DNA of 64,000 bases from Rheinheimera sp. MM224 (GCF_947090785.1 NZ_OX352320.1:1054001-1118000), one strand, 5' to 3'; shown: positions 1 to 9,383, counted from the stretch's first letter. Notes: generated by a model from the letters alone, not told the origin. Program-made: numbers and translations.

Positions 1-26
1 GCGTACTGTTTAAGGTAACAGCCATC

Positions 27-917
27 TTAATTGTTACCTTCAGTAGGTGTGGTTTTGCCGTCTTTGGTTAAGATGGCGCCGTATAAGTCGATACGACGGT
101 CACGGTATACGCCCCAGTTACGACGGTTTTTTGCGGTTTCGTCTAAATCGAAAGTGTGAACTAACACAGCTTCGCTGACTTCGTCGGCTTCTTCTACTTT
201 GGCACCAAACTCGTTGGCAATAAAAGAGCTACCGTAGAAGGTAATAGCGTAATCGTCTTCGGTTTCACGACCAATACGGTTCGACGCAATCAATGGCACC
301 AGGTTAGCTGCTGCATGGCCTTGCTGAGTACGTTGCCAGTGTTCACGTGAATTGACTGTTTCATCATGAGGTTCAGTGCCGATAGCTGTTGGGTAGAACA
401 GCAGTTCTGCGCCCATCAGTGCCATGCTGCGGGCACATTCAGGGAACCACTGATCCCAGCAAATACCTATACCAATTTTGGCATAAGCTGTATCCCAGAC
501 TTTAAAGCCGGTGTCACCTGGAGTGAAATAGAACTTTTCGCTGTAACCCGGGCCATCAGGAATATGGCTCTTGCGGTACAAGCCTAAGTTGCTACCGTCG
601 GCATCAATCACAGCCACAGTGTTGTAAAAACAATTGCCGGCTTTTTCATAAAAGCTGATAGGTAAAACCACATTCAACTCTTTGGCAATTTTGCTGAAAT
701 GTTTGATAGCCGCGTTGTCTTCGACAGTAGTCGCGAACTCTAAATATTCATACTTTTGTTTCTGGCAGAAGTAGTTACGCTCAAACAGTTCCTGCAGCAG
801 GATGATCTGGGCGCCCTGTTCAGCGGCTTCACGGACTAAGCGCTCACCACGGGCAATATTTTCTTCTACATTCCAGCCACCAATCATTTGGGTGGCGGCC
901 ACAGTTACCTTACGCAT
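27..917 (-). CDS. aguB: N-carbamoylputrescine amidase
   Basis: Nitrilase-superfamily C-N hydrolase of 296 residues. It converts N-carbamoylputrescine to putrescine, CO2 and ammonia, the last step of the agmatine route to polyamines, in the cytoplasm. The Glu-Lys-Cys catalytic triad is visible: Glu43 in LQELF, Lys116 in YRKSHIPDGPG, Cys153 in GICWDQWFPE. The length and the FTPGDTGF segment fit AguB. The open frame extends 19 codons further upstream, but the ATG at 917 has GAGGAG at the right distance and begins MRKVTVAATQ as family members do. The usual partner, agmatine deiminase (aguA), is not in the window and may lie beyond the left edge. Confidence 0.93.
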   Translation of the reverse strand: MRKVTVAATQMIGGWNVEENIARGERLVREAAEQGAQIILLQELFERNYFCQKQKYEYLEFATTVEDNAAIKHFSKIAKELNVVLPISFYEKAGNCFYNTVAVIDADGSNLGLYRKSHIPDGPGYSEKFYFTPGDTGFKVWDTAYAKIGIGICWDQWFPECARSMALMGAELLFYPTAIGTEPHDETVNSREHWQRTQQGHAAANLVPLIASNRIGRETEDDYAITFYGSSFIANEFGAKVEEADEVSEAVLVHTFDLDETAKNRRNWGVYRDRRIDLYGAILTKDGKTTPTEGNN

Positions 918-948
918 GCAAAGTCTCCTCAAGCCAGAGCTATTAGTC

Positions 949-972
949 AAAATAGAATTCAAAATAGAATTC
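949..972. repeat. 12-bp tandem duplication upstream of aguB
   Basis: Two exact, adjacent copies of AAAATAGAATTC, followed by AAAT. They lie about 30 bp upstream of the aguB start. The repeat is A/T-rich and could be part of the promoter or simple slippage; no function is evident. Confidence 0.7.
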
Positions 973-1114
973 AAATAAAAAGATGCAGCTACTCTAGTCA
1001 GTTTTGCCCCCTAGAGCAACCAACGAGGGCAATCAAAAGCTAAGGCTGCAAGGGCGCGCAAAATGCCGTATTTTTGCGCTGTCGTCAATGAGTTTTACGG
1101 TGTTGGTGCAGAGT

Positions 1115-1140
1115 TTCAGGGCAGTTGTTGCTGCCCTGAA
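1115..1140. terminator. Hairpin downstream of the peroxiredoxin-like gene
   Basis: Perfect 10-bp inverted repeat TTCAGGGCAG/CTGCCCTGAA with a 6-nt TTGTTG loop. It lies 54 bp beyond the stop codon at 1194 of the minus-strand gene. No run of T follows in either direction, so it is terminator-like at best. The rest of 918-1193 shows nothing coding. Confidence 0.35.
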
Positions 1141-1193
1141 TTAACTATGGGTGGATATGCATAAATACTGGGTTTTTAGTGAATGTCGCTAAG

Positions 1194-1835
1194 CTATTTG
1201 CTTTCTTTGGCCAAACGAGCCGCCAGCAACAACAGCTCAGGCTGCAAGCGGACTTTGTAATTAATATGCTGATAGCTGTACTGCACTAAACCCTCTTTGT
1301 TCAGGATATACACCGCAGGCACGGGCAGAACTACTTTGCCTGTGTTTTGCTCTTTATTCAGATTCAGTTTGTAGGTATTTAAATAGGTCGCGCTGGTTTT
1401 TTCATCCAGATAATAAGCCACACCAAAAGCAGAGCTTAAATTGAACTGACTGTCGGACAACAAGGTATAAGTAATGGCAGCGCCTTTGGTATCTTTTAAA
1501 CTGGCCTGAATAGCAGCGGGGCTGTCTGGTGTCACTGCAATCAGCTGATAACCTAAAGCTTCAAGTTTGGGTTCAATCTCACGTAAAGCCGCCAGTTGCA
1601 GGTTGCAATAAGGACACCAGCCGCCACGGTAAAACACCAGTACTGTGTCTTGTTGTTTTAGCACTGAATTGAATTCTACGGCTTTGCCTGTCGCATCCTG
1701 CAGACTAACCATAGGAGCCGTCATACCGTTTAATAAGGGTTTAATATCTTCAGGGCTCTGGGCAATACGGGATTCTGCCAACAGGCTAAAACTAAAGAGG
1801 CTGAGACTAAGTAAAAGAATATGCTGAATTTTCAT
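1194..1835 (-). CDS. Secreted peroxiredoxin-like (AhpC/TSA) protein
   Basis: 213-residue thioredoxin-fold protein with an N-terminal signal peptide (about residues 1-20, LLLSLSLFSFSLLA then ES). The AhpC/TSA domain follows, with the redox motif GGWCPYC (Cys74, Cys77) and the stretch LIAVTPDSP. Members of this PRX-like family reduce peroxides or act as thiol-disulfide proteins. Here the signal peptide points to the periplasm. AAGGAAA precedes the ATG at 1835. It is divergent from ubiF. The CxxC spacing is more thioredoxin-like than that of classical 2-Cys peroxiredoxins, so the exact activity is open. Confidence 0.75.
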   Translation of the reverse strand: MKIQHILLLSLSLFSFSLLAESRIAQSPEDIKPLLNGMTAPMVSLQDATGKAVEFNSVLKQQDTVLVFYRGGWCPYCNLQLAALREIEPKLEALGYQLIAVTPDSPAAIQASLKDTKGAAITYTLLSDSQFNLSSAFGVAYYLDEKTSATYLNTYKLNLNKEQNTGKVVLPVPAVYILNKEGLVQYSYQHINYKVRLQPELLLLAARLAKESK

Positions 1836-1978
1836 TTTGGTTTTTCCTTAAGTGATATGAGCTTATATACCGGAGTTGTCTGGATATTCTTTCAGCGGGC
1901 GACGAATAATTGCTGATATAGCGCAAAGTAAAAACCGAAAAGCAGGGTAGAATGTGCTGAAGTGAGCAGGAGGTGTCT

Positions 1979-3139
1979 GTGCTGGATATATTAATTGTAG
2001 GTGGTGGTATGGTGGGCGCTTCAGTGGCGCTGAAATTAAGCCGTGCTGGTTTACAGGTAGGCTTAATTGAAAAGCAATCTGTCTCAGCTTATGACCCACA
2101 AAGTACTATTGATCTTCGTGTATCCGCTATTAACAGACGAAGTGAGCAGTGGCTGACGGATTTAGACGCCTGGTCTTTATTGCAGCAATGGCGTTTATGT
2201 CCTTATAAACGTTTACAGGCTTTTGAAGGCGAACAGGCCGGACTCACTTTTCATGCCGATGAAGTGGCGCTGACCCATCTGGGCCATATAGTTGAAAACA
2301 ACCTGATCCAGCAGGCGCTGTGGGCTAATTTTCCAGCCAACTTGCAACTGTGTTGCCCAGCCACTGTGACTGGCTTTGAGCAGCACGCTGACTATGCCAG
2401 TGTCACCACCGCAGAATTTGGCGAGTTAAAGGCCAAACTGGTGATAGCAGCAGATGGTGGGCAGTCGCAGCTGCGCCAGTTAGCCCAAATTGGCGTGTCG
2501 GGCTGGCAGTATCAGCAAAGCTGTTTAGTGGTCACAGTCAACACAGAGTACGAACAACAGGACATTACCTGGCAGCAGTTTAACGAATCAGGCCCACGGG
2601 CTTTTTTACCTTTGCCAGGTAAGCAGGGTTCTTTAGTTTGGTACGATCATCACCACAAAATTAAACAGCTGGCGGCATTATCTAAAACCGCTTTGGCTGA
2701 ACAGATCCAGCAGGCTTTTCCAGCTAAGCTTGGCAAAATTACAGTAGAACAAGTGGCAAGTTTTCCTTTAGCCCGGGTACATGCAAAGGATTATGTCAAA
2801 GGGCGGCTGGTGCTGGTAGGTGATGCGGCTCATAGTATTAATCCGCTGGCAGGGCAGGGCGTAAATTTAGGGTTCGCCGATGCGATGCTGTTGTCTGAGC
2901 TGCTGGAAAAGGCTTTTGCGCAAGGCAAAAGTTTGGCAGATCCTGAGTTATTAAAGCAGTACCAAAGCACACGTCAGCGTGAAAATGCGTTGATGATGTC
3001 AGCTATGGATCTGTTTTATCAAAGCTTTAGCAGTAGCTTGCCTCCTGTACGCTTTTTACGTCAGTTGGGCTTAGCTGTGGCAGAAAAGGCTGGCCCGTTA
3101 AAGCATTGGGTCAGCCGTTATGCGGTGGGTATCAGTTAA
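1979..3139 (+). CDS. ubiF: UbiF-type FAD-dependent ubiquinone-ring hydroxylase
   Basis: 386-residue class A flavin monooxygenase of the UbiH/UbiF/UbiI/VisC group, acting in ubiquinone biosynthesis on the polyprenylated ring. Visible motifs are the N-terminal dinucleotide fold ILIVGGGMVGAS, the segment DLRVSAI, and the second FAD motif GDAAHSINPLAGQGVNLGF near residue 280. The stretches CPYKRL and HIVENNLIQQALW resemble E. coli UbiF more than UbiH or UbiI. An in-frame GTG at 1973 overlaps the AGGAGG box (1968-1973). The GTG at 1979 is correctly spaced from it, so I chose 1979. The 3' end overlaps the convergent GH127 gene by 8 bp. Confidence 0.8.
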   Translation: MLDILIVGGGMVGASVALKLSRAGLQVGLIEKQSVSAYDPQSTIDLRVSAINRRSEQWLTDLDAWSLLQQWRLCPYKRLQAFEGEQAGLTFHADEVALTHLGHIVENNLIQQALWANFPANLQLCCPATVTGFEQHADYASVTTAEFGELKAKLVIAADGGQSQLRQLAQIGVSGWQYQQSCLVVTVNTEYEQQDITWQQFNESGPRAFLPLPGKQGSLVWYDHHHKIKQLAALSKTALAEQIQQAFPAKLGKITVEQVASFPLARVHAKDYVKGRLVLVGDAAHSINPLAGQGVNLGFADAMLLSELLEKAFAQGKSLADPELLKQYQSTRQRENALMMSAMDLFYQSFSSSLPPVRFLRQLGLAVAEKAGPLKHWVSRYAVGIS

Positions 3140-5468
3140 GCGATAACTTCAGTAAACGTACCTGATAAAGTCCACCCGCTATGCTGCCGGGCTTGGCGAC
3201 AAATTTGATCCTGAAATGAGCGGCATTTTTCGGCAGCAGATCATTGGGGATTGGGTAGTCGACCTGATACCAGTCCGGCCCCAGGCCGCCTTTAAGCTCC
3301 ACATCGGTCAGCTTTTTATCATCCAGCCAGACTTCAAATGCTCGTCCGCCATCCAGACCAAAATACTCCAGCCGCAAGGTCAGATTTTGCTGGCCCTTGT
3401 GGCTTAACTGATAACTAAACCAGCTTTTACTGTGCCGCCAATGTCGGCCTAAATTGATACCAGCTTCGCTTTGTTCACCCTGATAAAAATGATCCGACTC
3501 AGGCTGCTGTTCGCCCGGATATACTTTATCCAACGTTTGTTGTTCCAGTAAAGCTGCGGCTTTATCTTGCTGTTCTTGCAATGCTTTTTGTTGTTGCCAG
3601 CCTTCAAGGCTAGTGTGCTGAAAGTAGATTTGGTATCTGCTGTCGTGCAGCCGGAAAAAGGGAATCAGCTCAGGCTGACCTTGTAAAAAGCCCTGGCCTG
3701 TACTGAAGCTCAAAGGTTGATTGGGCAGACGCTTTAAGCTAGCGAGGAAGTTTTTTGTATCGCCAATATAAAGTGGCGCAGCGGAGACAGCGCAGGTTGG
3801 GCCCGAAGCTATATGGCCCATTCTGCTGTCATCACCTATAAATCTTAAGCTTTCGTTTTTAAAAGGTGTACTGCGACTGGCAAGCACTATAGGACCGTAC
3901 AATACGGCATGATAATCAGGCTTGGCTGGCATAGGGTCCAGACTTAATTGCATCGGTAGTTCCAGCTTCACTTTGTCACCTTGTCGCCAGGGGCCTGCGA
4001 GCAAAATATGTTCACCTGCTTTGGCGGTCAGCTGAACTGCTTTACCATTGCGCCAGACTTTAACGGCTCCGGCCCAGGATGGATAACGCAGCTGAAGGTT
4101 CAGTGTGCTTGCTGCGTCAAATACCAATTCAGTGCTGTTTTCATCCGGGAATAGGGTCTGCTGGTGCAGTTTTATCTCTGGAGTGTTAATGCTGGAGGCT
4201 ATCCACAAATTCACTTGCAAAGCGTTTTTATCAAAGCTGTAAATAAATTCGCCATGTTTACTATGGCTTTCTATGCCTGAGCCAACACAACACCACATGC
4301 CTTGATCCACTTTGGAATAAACCCGGTAATGTTGAGGCCGCATCGGGGTGAAATAAACAAAACCGCCGTGCTCTGGATGTTGGCTGGCCAGAATATGGTT
4401 CCACAAGCCACGCTCATAATAATCCAGGTATTTGCTCTGGCCGGTTTGACGGTACAGCAGTATAGAAAGTTTCAGCATATTGTAGGTATTGCAGGTTTCA
4501 GGCCCTTCCACTTCATTGAGCATAGGATTGAAGTCGTCTTTGGGATGAAAATGCTCCCGCACGCTATTACCACCGATGGCGACAGTGCGCTGCTCTACCA
4601 CTAAAGACCAAAAGTATTCAGCCGCTTTTAACCAGTTTTTATCGCCGGACAATTCGGCGATACGGGCCATACCCACCACTTTAGGAATTTGGGTGTTGGC
4701 ATGCAGTCCTGTCAGCTTGTCTTCGCCTTGAAGTAGCGGCTGCAGAATACGTAATTCGGTAAAATCTTTGGCCAACTGCATATAGCTATTGTCATCAAAA
4801 ATAACAGCCATATCAGCCAGCACTTCGTTCATGCCACCATGTTCGGTCAGCAGCATTTGCTGAATTTGTTGCGGTGATAAGTTTTTCACTAAATTTTTCA
4901 GCCAGTTGCCATAATTCAGCAGCAGGGTTTTGGCCCGCTCATCGCCGGTTTGCTGGTAGATATCACGCAGGCCAGCAAAAGTTTTATGGATATTGTAAAA
5001 AGGCACCCAGTGTTTATTCAGGCTAAATAAATCAGCTTCAATCTGGCCTCGCTGAATTTGTTGCCACAAGGCTTTACTGCCAGGCACGCCACCTAAATAA
5101 CCTTGCTGAGCCTGCTGGATTTTCTCAAGTTCAGTCAGTACATAATCCAGCCGGGCTTTGATCTGTTCGTTCGTTGTTGCGCTATACATAAAAGCCAAAG
5201 CCGTTAAATAATGCCCCAGCATATGACCGTCTAAACCGGTATTTTCCCAGTTGCCGTAGGACTCCACCTTGCTTTTAATACCTGCTTCACGTCGTAGTGG
5301 TGCCAGCAATTTGTCAGCATCCAGCGCCAGTAAGTACTTCAGATTGGTTTGCTCTGAATGTAAAAAGGGGCCGTCGGTTAAGCGTACTTCTTTGAGTGGC
5401 ACTGTCGTCAACGCAACAGCTTGCACACAGAAACTAGTGGCCAAAAACAGGGAAAATAACAGTCGCAT
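3132..5468 (-). CDS. GH127 (DUF1680) beta-L-arabinofuranosidase-type glycoside hydrolase, exported
   Basis: 778-residue protein with a signal peptide (MRLLFSLFLATSFCVQAVA). It contains an (alpha/alpha)6-barrel GH127/DUF1680 domain and an extra C-terminal beta domain after about residue 640. GH127 enzymes release beta-L-arabinofuranose and use a zinc-bound cysteine nucleophile. The expected Glu and Cys ligands are visible in VEGPETCNTYNML and in the Cys-Cys pair of GMWCCVGSGIE. It is the last gene of the operon symporter-GH43-GH127 (56 bp after the GH43), so it probably trims arabinose side chains or oligosaccharides in the periplasm. AAAGGA precedes the ATG. Exact substrate is inferred. Confidence 0.85.
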   Translation of the reverse strand: MRLLFSLFLATSFCVQAVALTTVPLKEVRLTDGPFLHSEQTNLKYLLALDADKLLAPLRREAGIKSKVESYGNWENTGLDGHMLGHYLTALAFMYSATTNEQIKARLDYVLTELEKIQQAQQGYLGGVPGSKALWQQIQRGQIEADLFSLNKHWVPFYNIHKTFAGLRDIYQQTGDERAKTLLLNYGNWLKNLVKNLSPQQIQQMLLTEHGGMNEVLADMAVIFDDNSYMQLAKDFTELRILQPLLQGEDKLTGLHANTQIPKVVGMARIAELSGDKNWLKAAEYFWSLVVEQRTVAIGGNSVREHFHPKDDFNPMLNEVEGPETCNTYNMLKLSILLYRQTGQSKYLDYYERGLWNHILASQHPEHGGFVYFTPMRPQHYRVYSKVDQGMWCCVGSGIESHSKHGEFIYSFDKNALQVNLWIASSINTPEIKLHQQTLFPDENSTELVFDAASTLNLQLRYPSWAGAVKVWRNGKAVQLTAKAGEHILLAGPWRQGDKVKLELPMQLSLDPMPAKPDYHAVLYGPIVLASRSTPFKNESLRFIGDDSRMGHIASGPTCAVSAAPLYIGDTKNFLASLKRLPNQPLSFSTGQGFLQGQPELIPFFRLHDSRYQIYFQHTSLEGWQQQKALQEQQDKAAALLEQQTLDKVYPGEQQPESDHFYQGEQSEAGINLGRHWRHSKSWFSYQLSHKGQQNLTLRLEYFGLDGGRAFEVWLDDKKLTDVELKGGLGPDWYQVDYPIPNDLLPKNAAHFRIKFVAKPGSIAGGLYQVRLLKLSLN

Positions 5469-5524
5469 GGCTTTATATCCTTTGGGTCAGAGCTAAGGCT
5501 CTGACCCGGTAATTACTGCTGAGC

Positions 5525-6472
5525 TTATTCCTGTAAAGAAGGGCGGCCAAAGACCGGCATACCCTGCTCATCCCAACGTAGCGCTTTGACGTAGGTATGA
5601 CGATTTGGATCCCAGAGTGGATCGCCGACTATTTCAGTGTAAGTGCGGGCGTGATACACCAGTAAATCGGTTTTTCCGTCGGCGGATACTGTAAAGCTGT
5701 TATGACCCGGGCCATACACTTTATGTTCAAAGCAGCTTTGCAGTACTGGCTCTTTCAGTTTATGCCAGCTTTGTGGGTCCATCAGGTTGGCATTTTCATC
5801 GGCCCACAATAAGCCCATGGCATAGTTCTCATCTGTGGCACTGGCGGAGTAGCTGATAAAAACTTTGCCGTGACGGATCAACACGCTGGGGCCTTCATTC
5901 ACCCAAAAACCACGAATTTCCCAATCAAATTCAGGTTTGCTCAAAAGCACAGGCTGGCTGCTGATTTTGTCCGGTGTATCCATAGTGGCAATATATAAAT
6001 TGCTGTTGCCTTCAATCTGATTGTCTTTTTGCGCCCACAAATAATACAGCTGGCCTTGGTGTTCAAAAGTGGTGGCGTCCAGACAAAAAGTATCGATGCC
6101 GGTATCAATCTGGCCTAAAAACTGCCACTGCCCCGAGGTTGGATCTGCGTCTTTGCAGCAAATCACATACATACGATGCTGAAACAGTTTGTTTTTAATC
6201 TCGCGACTAGGAGCAGCAGCAAAATAGATATACCAGGCACCCTGGCGGAAATGAATTTCTGGCGCCCAAATAAGCTCTGAATAAGGCCCTGTGTCGGGTT
6301 TTAACCAGGCCGTGATGGGTGTTGCCTGCGGCAGTTCTTCAATAGTACGGGCGCGGCGCAACTCGACTCTGTCATAGGCTGGAACTGATGCCGTAAAATA
6401 ATAATAACCATCACTATGACGATAAATGCAGGGGTCGGCCCGCTTTTCAATTACAGGCGTTAACAATCGCAT
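5525..6472 (-). CDS. Cytoplasmic GH43 family glycosidase (alpha-L-arabinofuranosidase-like)
   Basis: 315-residue five-bladed beta-propeller enzyme without a signal peptide. The GH43 catalytic carboxylates can be placed: Asp13 in RADPCIY (base), Asp132 in CLDATTF (pKa modulator) and Glu193 in VNEGPSVL (acid). It shares VNEGP, the YGPGHNSF/FGPGHNGF segment and the YSAS segment with the lipoprotein GH43 at 9384, so the two are paralogues. It lies 44 bp downstream of the sugar symporter. A role in hydrolysing imported arabino-oligosaccharides in the cytoplasm is inferred. TGGAG sits 5 nt before the ATG. Confidence 0.85.
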   Translation of the reverse strand: MRLLTPVIEKRADPCIYRHSDGYYYFTASVPAYDRVELRRARTIEELPQATPITAWLKPDTGPYSELIWAPEIHFRQGAWYIYFAAAPSREIKNKLFQHRMYVICCKDADPTSGQWQFLGQIDTGIDTFCLDATTFEHQGQLYYLWAQKDNQIEGNSNLYIATMDTPDKISSQPVLLSKPEFDWEIRGFWVNEGPSVLIRHGKVFISYSASATDENYAMGLLWADENANLMDPQSWHKLKEPVLQSCFEHKVYGPGHNSFTVSADGKTDLLVYHARTYTEIVGDPLWDPNRHTYVKALRWDEQGMPVFGRPSLQE

Positions 6473-6516
6473 AAAAACTCCAGTGCGCTGTGAATAAAGA
6501 ACTATGTCTAAAAAAC

Positions 6517-7902
6517 TTACTTAGCATTCACCAATTGAGTCGCAGGTGATGACTGATCAGGCTTTGGGGGCTCAATTTGACCTGCCACCATGTCCTGATA
6601 AAAGTTGTCGGTAATTTTGTATTTGTACATCAGAAGGCCCATCAGCAAATGGAAGAAGCCAGGGATCACCGATAACATCAGTGCTATACCCAATAAGCTG
6701 AATTCGCTTTGTACCTGATCAGGTTGATAATCAAAAAAGGTTAATAAGCTACCCACCACAAAACCCGCTATACCCATGCCTGCTTTCTGGCAAAACGAAA
6801 TACCACCAAAAGCTAAACCTGATACACGCTGACCCGTTTTGTGTTCGCCATAATCCACGGCTTCGGCAATAGCCGACCAGAACACAGGCGCATGTAAATC
6901 CACGACAAAAGATAATAAGAAATACAACACAAAAGCCAGCCAGAGATCACCAGGTTTCACCAGCACAAACAGCAGCACACTTAACACAGCCACCACAATC
7001 TGGCTTGTACGGAACAGTTTTACTTTGCAATGATGTTTGGTGATCCAGGTCGACGCCACCATGGCCAGAATAGCGGCCACCACACCGGTAGATAAAAAGG
7101 CGGATAGCAAAGCGGCATCACCACCCAAATAATACTTGGCGTAATAGGCAGCCACTGAGCCGCGAATCACATAACCAATAGTGCCTGTGACACAGACAGC
7201 ACACAAAATCAGCCACTGATCATTTTTTAGTAAAAGTTTTAGCTGACTGAAAAAAGGTTTAGTTTCTACCTGATGCTGCAAACGCTCAGTGGTATTAAAA
7301 AAGCAGAATAAAAACAATAAGCTGGCCATAGCGCCCATCAAACCCATAGCAGCTTGATACCCAGCAGCTAGCTGGCCTTCGCCCCACTGCGCTGCTAACA
7401 CAGGCACAATAATAGTGACTAAAAAGGCTGCTATTTTGGCGAAAAATAAACGGTAGCCATTGGCGGATAAACGCTCTTTCGGGCAATCGGTCAAGACGCC
7501 AATAATGGAAATATAAGGGATAGTGACAGCAGTAAACATCAGGGTGACGAAGATGTAGGTGGCGTAAGCCCAGACCAGCTTACCGTTGTAATCCAGATCC
7601 GGTGTTGAGAAGGTCAAAAACACCGAGATGCCAAAAGGGATCGCCATAAACAGGAAATAATGTCGGTAGCGGCCCCAGCGGGTGGTAAATTTATCGGTGA
7701 TCATACCCATCAAAGGGTCTGTAACTGCATCAATCAGCCGCACCACCAGAAATAAAATGGCAACGTCTGCGGCTTTTAGGCCAAAGATATCGGTGTAAAA
7801 AAACGTGATGATTAGCATCATGGAAGAAATTACTACATTGACCGCCATATCTCCGGCGCCAAAGCCAATTTTCTCCATGACAGATAGTTTATAACCTGCC
7901 AT
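6517..7902 (-). CDS. GPH-family sugar:cation symporter (MFS)
   Basis: 461-residue inner-membrane protein with about 12 hydrophobic segments. It belongs to the glycoside-pentoside-hexuronide:cation symporter family: the N-terminal part (EKIGFGAGDMA, then RLIDAVTDPLMG and GRYRHYFL) is diagnostic of MelB/XylP-like carriers. Such proteins import oligosaccharides or glycosides with Na+ or H+. As first gene of the operon with GH43 and GH127 it probably brings arabinose or short arabino-oligosaccharides into the cell. A degenerate copy of the locus operator lies about 110 bp upstream. GGGGAG precedes the start. Confidence 0.88.
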   Translation of the reverse strand: MAGYKLSVMEKIGFGAGDMAVNVVISSMMLIITFFYTDIFGLKAADVAILFLVVRLIDAVTDPLMGMITDKFTTRWGRYRHYFLFMAIPFGISVFLTFSTPDLDYNGKLVWAYATYIFVTLMFTAVTIPYISIIGVLTDCPKERLSANGYRLFFAKIAAFLVTIIVPVLAAQWGEGQLAAGYQAAMGLMGAMASLLFLFCFFNTTERLQHQVETKPFFSQLKLLLKNDQWLILCAVCVTGTIGYVIRGSVAAYYAKYYLGGDAALLSAFLSTGVVAAILAMVASTWITKHHCKVKLFRTSQIVVAVLSVLLFVLVKPGDLWLAFVLYFLLSFVVDLHAPVFWSAIAEAVDYGEHKTGQRVSGLAFGGISFCQKAGMGIAGFVVGSLLTFFDYQPDQVQSEFSLLGIALMLSVIPGFFHLLMGLLMYKYKITDNFYQDMVAGQIEPPKPDQSSPATQLVNAK

Positions 7903-8009
7903 TCGACTCCCCTGTGGTTTACATCAGTTTTATGCTCAGTTTTTCTCACCTGGCCGTAAAGCCATGATGGATCCCGATGCTAAAACCTATTTTATGTTGT
8001 TTATGATCT

Positions 8010-8024
8010 TATAGTATTACTAAT
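8010..8024. promoter_or_regulatory. Putative arabinan-locus operator, degenerate copy
   Basis: Contains the perfect 11-bp palindrome TAGTATTACTA (8012-8022). Over 15 bp it matches the reverse complement of the operator at 8189 in 11 positions. It lies in the 324-bp divergent region (7903-8226) between the symporter operon and the endo-arabinanase gene. That region otherwise shows only A/T-rich promoter-like sequence. Confidence 0.45.
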
Positions 8025-8188
8025 GGTTTCGGCTGACAAGCCAGCAACCAGTTTGGTTTTTTCTGCCATTAACTAGCATTTACATCTTTGTTTTATATGG
8101 TTATTTTTTGATTTGTTTTGCTGTATTCAGCGCAATTACGGGCAGTGGTGTTTCTGCATCTTATTGCTTGCTGAATTGAACTTATGCT

Positions 8189-8203
8189 ATTTGTAATACA
8201 AAT
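8189..8203. promoter_or_regulatory. Putative arabinan-locus operator ATTTGTA-A-TACAAAT
   Basis: Perfect 7-bp half-site palindrome around a single A, 23 bp before the chosen endo-arabinanase start. The half-site resembles the ATTTGT half-site of the Bacillus AraR (GntR-type) operator. The position close to the gene suggests repression. No regulator gene is present nearby. Confidence 0.6.
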
Positions 8204-8226
8204 TCAACTAAAACAGGATGGACTGC

Positions 8227-9261
8227 ATGGGCAAGCCTCACTCTTTTTTCGCTTTGCTTCAGTTGTCACTTTTTAGTGGCTGCATGCTTTTGATAAACCC
8301 GCTTCAAGCCGAGCAAGTCAGTATTCATGATCCGGTGCTGGCCAAAGACAAAGGCCAGTATTTTTTATACAGCACAGGGCCAGGCATTACTTTTTACCAA
8401 TCCAGTGATTTAACAAACTGGCGTTTAGGCGGCCGTGTTTTTGCAGGTGAACCCACTTGGGCCAAATCTGTCTCTCCAAGCTTTGATGGTCATATCTGGG
8501 CACCTGATATTTTTCAGCATCAGGGCAAGTTTTATCTGTATTACTCCATCTCAGCTTTTGGTAAAAACACCTCGGCTATAGGGGTCACAGTGAATACCAC
8601 CTTGGATCCAAAAGATCCAACCTATCAATGGATGGATCAGGGCATAGTGTTGCAGTCCGTGCCACAACGGGATTTATGGAATGCGATAGACCCTGCCATC
8701 ATTCTGGATGAACAAGGCCAGGCCTGGATGAGTTTTGGCTCCTTTTGGGGTGGCCTGAAATTGGTGAAGCTGGACCAAACCCTGACCCGTATAGCGCAGC
8801 CTGAACAGTGGCATACGCTGGCCAAAGCAGAGCGACCTGCATTTTTAGATGACGCTGAACCTGGCCCTGCTGAATTGGAGGCGCCTTTTATCTACAAAAA
8901 GGGCGATTACTACTATCTATTTGTTTCTTACGGCAAATGCTGTCGCGGAAAAGACAGCACTTACCATATGGTGGTGGGACGTTCTCAAACTTTAACCGGG
9001 CCTTATCTGGATAAGAAGGGTAAAGATTTAGCCGCAGGTGGCGGTTCTGTTTTATTAAAAGGCAACAAAGACTGGCCAGGTTTGGGGCATAACTCTGTGT
9101 ATGCGATGGATGGCAAAGATTACCTGGTATTTCATGCCTATGAGATTGCTGATAAAGGCCTGCAAAAGCTGAAAATCAGCGCACTGGAGTGGGATAAACA
9201 AGGTTGGCCTTTAGTGAATGAAAAAGACTGGCTGGGTTATCAGAGTGTGCTGTTTCGCTAA
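8227..9261 (+). CDS. Secreted GH43 endo-1,5-alpha-L-arabinanase
   Basis: About 344 residues with a signal peptide (hydrophobic stretch ending NPLQA-EQ) and a single GH43 five-bladed propeller. Catalytic positions are recognisable: Asp in SIHDPVLAK, Asp in NAIDPAII and Glu in ELEAPFIY. The segments MSFGSFWGG and YYLFVSYG are typical of endo-arabinanases (ABN type), which cut the alpha-1,5 backbone of arabinan. An ATG at 8218 overlaps the AGGA box, whereas the ATG at 8227 is 8 nt downstream of it, so 8227 is preferred. It is divergent from the symporter operon and followed by a second GH43 gene. Confidence 0.88.
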   Translation: MGKPHSFFALLQLSLFSGCMLLINPLQAEQVSIHDPVLAKDKGQYFLYSTGPGITFYQSSDLTNWRLGGRVFAGEPTWAKSVSPSFDGHIWAPDIFQHQGKFYLYYSISAFGKNTSAIGVTVNTTLDPKDPTYQWMDQGIVLQSVPQRDLWNAIDPAIILDEQGQAWMSFGSFWGGLKLVKLDQTLTRIAQPEQWHTLAKAERPAFLDDAEPGPAELEAPFIYKKGDYYYLFVSYGKCCRGKDSTYHMVVGRSQTLTGPYLDKKGKDLAAGGGSVLLKGNKDWPGLGHNSVYAMDGKDYLVFHAYEIADKGLQKLKISALEWDKQGWPLVNEKDWLGYQSVLFR

Positions 9262-9331
9262 ATTCTGATGATGGCAAACCAGCGGAACCCTGTTGTTTTT
9301 CTGTATTTTTCGTTTTAGACTCATAAAGTCT

Positions 9332-9346
9332 TATTGTAATACAAAT
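9332..9346. promoter_or_regulatory. Putative arabinan-locus operator upstream of the GH43-lectin gene
   Basis: Repeats the 11-bp core TTGTAATACAA (9334-9344) found at 8191-8201 and keeps the right arm TACAAAT. It lies 38 bp before the start of the GH43-ricin lipoprotein gene. This suggests that gene has its own regulated promoter, in the 122-bp gap after the endo-arabinanase. Confidence 0.55.
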
Positions 9347-9383
9347 ATAAAATCAATTATAAATAAACCAGACAGGGTGAGCT

